Of a stretch of DNA of 64,000 nt, positions 58,301-64,000 are shown piece after piece. The notes under the pieces were generated by a model that saw only the letters and a list, made by a program, of their open reading frames with translations, searched no databases and was not told where the DNA came from. Source of the DNA: Acanthosoma haemorrhoidale (taxonomy: Eukaryota; Arthropoda; Insecta; Hemiptera; Acanthosomatidae); the NCBI GenBank assembly GCA_930367205.1, contig OV884009.1, forward strand, positions 85,209,189 through 85,273,188, read 5' to 3'. Every line of letters begins with the position of its first letter. Position 1 is the first letter of the stretch. The position numbers were made by a program, and so were the translations under genes.

Positions 58301-59146
58301 GACGCGGGGAGGTTTGAGCACGTGCACATCGACCTCGTAGGACCCCTGCCAACTTCAGAAGGCAAGCGATACATCCTCACCATGATTGACCGAGCCACGG
58401 GATGGCCTGAGGCAATTCCACTTGGCAACATGGAAGCTACCACCGTAGCCGACGCCTTCTTTAGTGGCTGGGTTGCCAGGTTCGGCACACCCATTCGAAT
58501 AACGACTGACCAAGGCCGTCAGTTTGAATCCGAGTTGTTCACGAGACTGACTCGCCTCCTGAGTGTCGAGAGAATTCGGACCACCGCCTACCATCCACAG
58601 TCAAACGGCCGAATTGAACGATGGCACCGCTCGCTGAAAACCGCACTAACCGCCCATTCACAACACCGTCAGTGGACGCGAAGCCTACCAGCAGTCCTGC
58701 TCGGCCTACGAAGTGTGATCAAAGAGGACCTGGGGTGCAGTGTCGCCGAGCGAACATACAAAAAACCCTTACGCCTTCCCGGAGAATACTTTACACCAAC
58801 ACAAGTAGATCTTGACGTTCGACGCAACATCACTCAACACCGGGAAGACACGAAGAAGACGTTCGTTAGCAAAGACCTCAACACCTGCACACACGTCTTC
58901 GTTCGACAAGAACACCGGCGTAGCCTCGAACCGGCTTATACTGGTCCGCACCCAGTAGTCAGCAGGAATAATAAAACCATAGTCATAATGGCAGATAATA
59001 AGGAGACTCGCATTTCCCTAGACCGTGTCAAGCCAGCTTATTTGCTAGACACCACCGAAAGTTTACCTACACCGGGTGAACCAGAGGAATTAAGAAACAC
59101 TCCACCACCATACCTCTGCACGAGAAGTTCGGTAGCGCGACGGTAA
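55301..59146 (+). CDS. gag-pol: gypsy-3 Gag-Pol polyprotein (1,281 aa)
   Basis: One open frame starts at tandem ATGs. The Gag part (residues 1-~270) has the F-x-x-x-DPRLWFLQVE start and LKARLIETYSQS capsid block, and a CHCC zinc motif (CFYHDRFGKDAHRCRRPC, near 247-264) in place of the usual CCHC. The protease motif VDTGA has its aspartate at about 307. The reverse transcriptase has YLDD at 604-607. RNase H follows with TDASDTAMG and YTDHKPL. Integrase has an HHCC zinc region (HPGVRASRKMM ... CCIACQTSK) and the catalytic residues D1011, D1070 and E1106, spaced D-D-35-E. Gag and Pol are fused without a frameshift. All motifs are intact, so the protein is probably functional. Confidence 0.95.
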   Translation: MMADPPAPSDEACRATLHAISRTCKLPGFYEEDPRLWFLQVENIFSTSQISSSKAKSEHIYAQLPFRVLTQVADLAYSPSDSPYEDLKARLIETYSQSHYRRLIRLLEDTHLGDQKPSHLLRQMQALAGPTTFEDIIRTLWLRALPDRVRDILASHYEAKLSKLTSIADKIMDLSSATAIHTVQPASPPKASLPRSGCDCQTAIAQLTQQVTLLANSMSRREENRSAQHYQRPRPTTESNSNGLCFYHDRFGKDAHRCRRPCRWVDDATTQVGKLNVAMVRAVPMAAITFRRLFVTDVRTRQHYLVDTGAAISVLPPPKVKKAIPSDYQLYAANGSSIPTYGEVNRDLDLGLQRIFKWNFIMAEVQQPILGADFLAHYHLLVDLQHRQLIDGITGRRTTGRTHVATLSVISSIPPNNKYAGLLRRYPQLTRPQQPMSSILPTKVEHYIDTRGPPVCSKARRLAPAKYQAAKEEFRRMMDEGICRPSNSPWASPLHIVTKKDGTIRPCGDYRQLNNKTIPDRYGVPNISDFSNQLFGTTIFSTLDIKRAYHHIPVNHQDIPKTAIITPFGLFEFLRMTFGLRNAAQSFQRYMDNIFRDLQFVFIYLDDILIASVNEEEHHRHLETVFGRLAAHGLTLNIAKCVLGQPEVGFLGYHVSPQGIVPSPAKVQVILDYPRPTTIRDLRRFLGMVNFYRRCLPNAAEHQSVLNAYLQGAKKNDRTIVNWTEEAASAFEETRRTLANAAYLAHPSTDGQLILATDASDTAMGAALQQMEGGALRPIGFFSRAFNTAQSKYSTFDRELLAIYEAVKYFRQLLEAREVIIYTDHKPLTHAMAQQSDTSCPRRMRYLNYIAQFTTEIRYCKGEDNVVADALSRIEAICVPENFQKLHTAQVEDQELTVFREQNATCRLEPVNIPGSDISLICETSLGEPRPYLPSGFRRSTFDQLHSLSHPGVRASRKMMSQRFFWPGMNADVARWARCCIACQTSKVHRHTITPPGQFADAGRFEHVHIDLVGPLPTSEGKRYILTMIDRATGWPEAIPLGNMEATTVADAFFSGWVARFGTPIRITTDQGRQFESELFTRLTRLLSVERIRTTAYHPQSNGRIERWHRSLKTALTAHSQHRQWTRSLPAVLLGLRSVIKEDLGCSVAERTYKKPLRLPGEYFTPTQVDLDVRRNITQHREDTKKTFVSKDLNTCTHVFVRQEHRRSLEPAYTGPHPVVSRNNKTIVIMADNKETRISLDRVKPAYLLDTTESLPTPGEPEELRNTPPPYLCTRSSVARR

Positions 59147-59511
59147 ATATAAAATAGACCACAACAATTGTAAAATAATGTTAGTCAAACGTGTATGTAA
59201 ATATGTATATCTTAATACTTGTGACTGTTTGTAGTGGTTACATTTTAAGTAGCTAACTGGGTCTGTTATCAAGTACAATGTTGATTCTTTTATTGCCATT
59301 CAGGTAAAAGATAAGATTTTTTTTAAGGAAAGAGCTATTTAATTGTTTATTTGTAATAATTGTTCTACAAATAATGTCCAATGTACACAAAAGTGTAAGC
59401 GTTTAAGAAAAAATTGATAGACATATGTTTGTATTATGTACGTTTTTATTATGCAATGTAATTCAATATATGAAAACTGTCAAACTTGTATAGGGCAATT
59501 TGGGGGAGCCC

Positions 59512-60128
59512 TGTGGCGATTCTTAGTACATAAAGTGAAATCACCCTATACGTTATTGCAGATATATTATAGACAAAGGTAAATAACATGAACAAAAGTA
59601 AATTATTATAAATCTATTAGCAATAAAGAAAAGCAGAAGCAAGTAACATGAGACGGGACGACGATTGTCAGTCATAAAGTAGAGAGACCCTTACAGCCAG
59701 GCCTGCGGGACCCTTGTCACATGTAAACCACAGCCTAAGTGGTCCTGTCAGCAGTCTGACAGATTACTGAGAATCGGCATGCTCCTTACCACATGTTAGG
59801 ATCTCGCAGGCCCTAAGGAACCTTTTTGTTCAGCCTCCGAGGAGGCGTGGGCCATATTTAACGGAGGAGGCTAGCCCCAGACAGTCAGTCTTTCGCGGCC
59901 GTTACTCAGTGATACTTGCTTCTGTTCGAACTCTGAAACTTTGACTTATTCTTTATGAATCCTCTGTACCTCTTGAACATAGTGCATTGTCGGGGCACAT
60001 ACCTATCAGAAATGGAGTCAGATATTAACGCCGACCTGGAACGATTGTCCAGGTTGCAAACTTGAACAATTCGCACTTGTCACCAGGGCTAGAGTGATTG
60101 GGCACTCCCCTAGTGACATTTCCCGACA
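59512..60128 (+). repeat. gypsy-3 3' LTR
   Basis: Identical, as far as I can see, to 54629-55245. It is followed by the GATGC duplication and then the minus-strand LINE ORF1. Confidence 0.97.
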
Positions 60129-60133
60129 GATGC

Positions 60134-60568
60134 AATACTAGCATCCCCACCCCTAGGCCTCTTTGCCGTAGGCGCAGAGGTACCGGGTGAGGACCTAATC
60201 CTTTTCTCTGGAGCGCACCCAGACCCTGCCGTATTCCCGGACACCGAAGGTCCTGGAAGTCCGGCCGGATCCTCAGGTGGCCCTCCAGCCAACATTGCCC
60301 TCCTCCACTTCTTCCTCTGGGCTCCAGAGAACTTGTGCTTCGAGGTCTCACCTACATCCTTGGATGCAGCGTCCCTACCAGGCGCCAAGCTCTCTGGCTC
60401 CATTACCAGTTCGCTTACCTCCTCTACAAGGGTCGCAAGCGAGCTCATAGAGGCTTCGTCGTCCACTACCTCAGCGCCAAGGTCCATTGAAGGCCCCTGG
60501 GCTGAGTCCTCTCCGCTGATCAAGCTGACCAGCTCCTCCATATCTTCACTGTCAGTTGCAACATTCAT
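60134..60568 (-). pseudogene. LINE ORF1, N-terminal part right of gypsy-3
   Basis: From ATG at 60568 (MNVATDSEDMEELVSLISGE) the minus strand encodes an acidic N-terminus, a basic block (SGAQRKKWRRAMLAGG) and a Pro/Ser-rich linker to TAKRPRGGDASIAS, where gypsy-3 interrupts it. Allowing for one copy of the target duplication, the frame resumes exactly at 54628 with SYAIAAGG. The ORF was therefore open when gypsy-3 inserted. The codons upstream of 60568 are open too, but the Met at 60568 gives the typical start. Confidence 0.7.
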
Positions 60569-60569
60569 T

Positions 60570-61019
60570 TTTGTTCCCACGTGGGGGAAGTTACTCTGCA
60601 GGTACTGCCCCCTCTCCCTGCAGAGGGCATTTATTACAATGGGGTGCGCCTGGTGCCCCAAGGGGGTCGATTAGAGACAGTGTATTTTTATACACCCCCT
60701 GCCATTCGGCCACAGCTCGAGCTCCTCTACTCTTGGCTTGGGTGTTTAGGAGATCTCCACATGGATTCCATGGGGAGATCCCGCCTCTGTCGTCCGCGAG
60801 TCCATCGGACTCCCCAGGGGGTACCACTTGGAGGTGACAGTAGGCGTTGGTAGGGATAGGTCAGACTGGGAGTTCACAAGCAGTGAGTAGGGCACTATTG
60901 CTTGATTCCTCCACTACGAGTACAGGAGACCCCCGCACCTGTCTCCCTCTCTAGTCTTTCCATTACCCTACCCATTTTACCCCCTTTTGGATAAGACCTA
61001 CCTTCAATAACCCTACCCG
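60570..61019. other. Spacer between two head-to-head LINEs
   Basis: This GC-rich stretch lies between the start of the minus-strand ORF1 and the plus-strand R1/LOA-type LINE. It should hold the 5' UTR of the minus-strand LINE. No domain was found. Confidence 0.4.
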
Positions 61020-61330
61020 GTGTTGGATAAGAAGAAGCCGCCGAAAGTAGTACAGGAGAGGAAGGCGGCTGATAAGGTGGAGGAGGCAAGGAGCGATCCC
61101 GAGGTGGAGGAGTCGAAGGGGATTGCTACGACGAATTTGCCAACTCCAAAGGATGGCCCTAAGGAGAGGTCTGTGGCGGCTGCGGGGGGTGGCTCCGTGG
61201 CGGGGGATGGCCCCATGGCGGGGGCTGGGGGGGCGCGCTAGGTCTGGGCCCTATGTGGTGGGGAGGCCTGGGTTTGGCGCTGTCTCCTGGCGTCCGCCTC
61301 GGGGTGGCCCTCCGGGGATCGGCAGGCACT
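61020..61330 (+). pseudogene. ORF1 C-terminal remnant of the R1/LOA-type LINE
   Basis: A frame from 61020 (MLDKKKPPKVVQERKAADKV) is rich in Lys, Glu, Ala and Gly and stops at 61241, while an overlapping frame continues with Arg/Gly/Pro-rich sequence to 61332. It directly precedes the endonuclease ORF and looks like the degenerate end of ORF1. No zinc knuckle remains. Confidence 0.4.
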
Positions 61331-61334
61331 GATC

Positions 61335-63755
61335 ATGGTGGTGAGGCTGCTGCAAATTAATCTGCACCACTGTATTGCAGCATGTGGTGTTCTGCAGCAG
61401 TATGTGAGAGGTAAGGATATTGATATCATTCTAATACAAGAACCTTACCTGTATAAGGGCAGGATGGGGGGGCTGGCGATGCGTGGGTATGAGATTATTT
61501 CTGTACCCGCGCGTGCCAGAGCCTGTATCCTGCATAAGAGCAGTCTTAAAATGCTGCCTCTATGGCAATATTGTTCTAGAGATTTAGCAGCAGCTCAAAT
61601 GGCCCTCAACGAGGGAAATCAAGGTGGGAGGTTGACGATTGCATCGGTCTACCTCCCATATGAGTCCCGACCGAGGCACTCAGTAAGCTAACGGAAGGGA
61701 CTGGCTTAAGGGGCGAGCTTATAGCATCGCTTGACGCGAACGCTCAATATTAGCTCTGGGGGAGCAAGGACAACAACCAGAGAGGTGAGTGTTTAGTAGA
61801 GTGCATAACTAGTAATGACCTAGACATTCTAAACAGAGGCAACATTGCCACTTTTAACAATAGAATCAGATCCGAGGTCATTTATATAACCCTTAGCACA
61901 CGTATTATAAGCCTAAGGGTTAAAGGCTGGCACGTCTCTGAAGAAGAGTCATGCTCAGATCATAGATACATTAGATTTGATCTAAGTGGTAACATCACGT
62001 CCGAAGCTGTGTATAGGAATCCCAAACTTACAAACTGGGAAACCTATTATACACAGCTTGAGGAGGAGGTCAAATGCTGTCCTAGAGTGGTGAGTAGCAA
62101 CTGGCATTTGGAACATTTAAACTCAACATTGACTGAGGCAATGATTAAGTCATACACTGATAATAACACTATATGTAATGTTAGATCCAACAGGAACTGT
62201 CCCTGGTGGAACAATGAACTTGGCAAGTTAAGAGCTCTTACACGTAAACTCTTTAATGCGGCCAAAAGATCAGGCAGATGGGACACTTATAAACGTGCAC
62301 TCACTGATTATAACAAAGAAGTCAGAAAGGCTAAAAGAAGGGCGTGGAAGAAATTTTGTAGCGAAATAAACGATACAACCTCCATGTTTAGAGTAAACAG
62401 GATCTTATCCAAGCAGTCTGACAGGGGAGTACTGGGCTCCGTCAGGGTGGGAGGGGGCTACACGGATTCTGAGGAGGGAACCCTCGGTGCCCTGGCGCGC
62501 GCGCATTTTCCTGGCTGCGGACTGATGGATACGATTAATAATGACCCTACTAACTGTGAACACACTAGTTGCAAGGGTAACTGGGCAGAAGCAAATAAAA
62601 TTGTCAATTCTGCAAGAATGGAGTGGGCAATTCACTCTTTTGCTCCCTTCAAATCACCTGGTACTGATGAGATATTCCCAGCCTTGCTACAAAAAGGCCT
62701 ACCAGTAATTAGGCCCCTTATACTTACCTTGTTAAGGGGAAGCTTGGCACTGAGCTATCTATATTCCAGTAAGCTGGAGGATGGCAAAAGTGTGTTACAT
62801 ACCAAAACCTGGGAAAGAGTCCTATGACGAACCCAAGTCTTACAGACCAATATGTCTGACATCATTTTTAATGAAGACCTTGGAAAAGGTCATAGACAGA
62901 CATATTAGGGACGGAATACTGGTAGAACGACCGCTCCATAGCGCTCAATTCGCATACCAGGCAGGAAAATCCTGTGAAATTGCTCTCCACCACCTGGTTT
63001 ACAGGATTGAGAGATCCCTAGTTCATAAAGAAATAATGGCAGGCATCTTTATTGAAATAGAAGGTGCCTTTGATCGCACACCCTATAACACTATGGCATC
63101 AGCCTTAGAAAGAAAGGGGATTAGTTCCTTAGTCTCTAGCTGGATAAATACCATGCTAGTGAATAGGATTTTACAATCACAATTGGGACAAACCAAACTG
63201 TGGATGAAGCCAGTGGGAGGATGTCCACAGGGAGGGGTGTTATCTCCATTACTGTGGTGTTTGGTCGTTGACTCATTGTTAACAAACCTAAACTCTGCAG
63301 GGTTCTACGCACAGGGATATGCTGATGACATCGCTGTGCTCATAGGGGGCAAGTTCTCAGAAACCATTTCTGAGTTGCTTTCCGCATCGATGGATCTTTT
63401 GAGGGATTGGTGTGAAAAGAATGGTTTAGGAATCAATCCCCAGAAGATAAATCTCTGTATCTTCACTAAAAAAAGAAATGCTATAGTTAGACCACCCTAT
63501 ATAGGGGGGACACAGGTAAGCATTTGTAGTGAGGTAAAGCATCTAGGGGTTACTCTGGATAGTAAATTGGACTGGTCTAAACACATCAGGAATACTACTA
63601 TGAAGGCACTTCGATGCCTCTATGCATGTAAAAGGGCTGTGGGTAGGACCTGGGGACTACAACCCAGAATGTTATTCTGGCTATATACCGCAGCAGTGAG
63701 ACCAATGGTGCTCTATGCCTCTATGGTGTGGTGGCACAGAGGTAGTATTAGTTAG
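61335..63755 (+). pseudogene. R1/LOA-type LINE ORF2 (endonuclease and reverse transcriptase), 3' end cut
   Basis: The endonuclease starts MVVRLLQINLHHCIAACGVL and DIILIQEPYLYKGRMGGL, shifts frame near 61670, and continues with LIASLDANAQY, an in-frame TAG (61749-61751), LWGSKDNNQRGECL and CSDHRYIRFDL. The reverse transcriptase follows from 62009, with YRPICLTSFLMKTLEKVI, GAFDRTPYNTMASALE, GGCPQGGVLSPLLW, GYADDIAVLIGG and HLGVTLDSKLDWSKH. A 4-bp duplication (ctatctat, 62755-62762) shifts the frame in the middle. The GCPQGGVLSPLLW and TWGL blocks point to the R1/LOA group. The ORF ends at 63755 where a LINE-A tail begins, so any RNase H domain is missing. Confidence 0.85.
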
Positions 63756-63759
63756 TTAA

Positions 63760-64000
63760 ATTCCTTTATTGTGCTAAAATTACAATCTGCCTTTTATAAG
63801 GCAATAAGTAATTAAGATAAATGCTCTCATTCATACCATATTTACAGTTCATCATTCACTCGCTCATTCATACAATATTTACAGACAGCCCAGAGACCCC
63901 CCAAATCCACCGCGAAGAGAAAGCGGAGTCTTGGGAAGTCCCCCACGCTCCTCCGTCAGCCGCGTCACCGGATACTAGCCAGTGGAGGCTGACCAAGAGC
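63760..64000 (-). mobile_element. LINE-A 3' end, inverted, running off the window
   Basis: The reverse complement of the LINE-A tail begins at about 63760 (ctttattgtgctaaaattac) and continues through the tgagagcattta, gagcgagtgaat and cgcggtggattt blocks to the window edge. It matches 36145-36400 closely over the last 130 bases (cggagtcttgggaagtcc). It interrupts the R1/LOA-type LINE. Confidence 0.8.

Larger units (their letters stand above)
54629..60128 (+). mobile_element. gypsy-3: intact CsRn1-clade Ty3/gypsy element, 5,500 bp
   Basis: The element is complete: 617-bp LTRs with TG...CA ends, a tRNA-Trp primer site, one uninterrupted gag-pol ORF of 1,281 codons, a purine-rich tract (ttgggggagccc) before the right LTR, and a 5-bp target duplication. 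I compared the two LTRs base by base and found no difference, which implies very recent insertion. The tRNA-Trp primer and the CHCC zinc motif in Gag are the known marks of the CsRn1 clade (CsRn1, Kabuki). There is no envelope gene. It is the only element in the window that could be active. Confidence 0.95.

Noticed and set aside
55301..59146. Minus-strand ORFs of up to 171 codons within gypsy-3
   Set aside because: They are antisense to the intact gag-pol ORF, which has all the catalytic motifs.

Overview
This window is nuclear DNA from an animal, most likely an insect or another arthropod. The support is the combination of jockey-type, R1/LOA-type and R2-superclade LINEs, a copia element primed by the anticodon region of initiator tRNA, and several Ty3/gypsy lineages, together with AT-rich spacers and fragments of animal mitotic genes (a MELK-type kinase and a probable Bora). 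The species cannot be told from the sequence. There are no bacterial operons, rRNA genes or CRISPR arrays, and no complete host gene. Most of the window is nested, broken retroelements.

Region by region. 1-775: a LINE tail and the 5' end of a minus-strand copia element. 975-7411: a large near-palindrome whose left arm is split by a minus-strand gypsy element (gypsy-1, 1233-6614). 7285-11012: minus-strand remains of host-type genes, namely three 80-codon repeats, a MELK-like kinase with a stop and a frameshift, a Bora-like fragment, and a Lys/Ser/Arg-rich nuclear protein whose 3' part is repeated inverted. 12-18 kb: an old gypsy pol remnant, one exon-like block and LINE pieces. 20.5-23.2 kb: gypsy-2, an internally deleted relative of gypsy-1, lying between two direct repeats. 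23.2-25.1 kb: LINE remains ending in a ~580-bp CT microsatellite. 25-31 kb: mostly empty AT-rich DNA with one good first exon encoding a signal peptide (minus strand, 29937-29880). 31-36.8 kb: an unrecognised ORF, a deleted LINE-A copy and an inverted LINE-A tail. 37.2-38.4 kb: the 5' end of a further gypsy element. 38.6-46.3 kb: LINE-B copies, one nearly complete. 48.4-54.4 kb: BEL/Pao and R2-superclade remains. 54.6-60.1 kb: an intact, very young CsRn1-clade gypsy element (gypsy-3) with identical LTRs, inserted in the ORF1 of a minus-strand LINE. 61-63.8 kb: an R1/LOA-type LINE, cut off by another LINE-A tail at the window edge.

Names used here: LINE-A and LINE-B are two jockey-clade families that recur in the window, and gypsy-1 to gypsy-4 are the separate Ty3/gypsy insertions. 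The elements do not act together as a pathway. The layout is a stratigraphy of insertions, and nesting gives relative ages: gypsy-3 is younger than the LINE it splits, gypsy-1 is younger than the palindrome, and LINE-B is younger than the LINE-like sequence around it. Apart from gypsy-3, every long element here carries stops, frameshifts or deletions.
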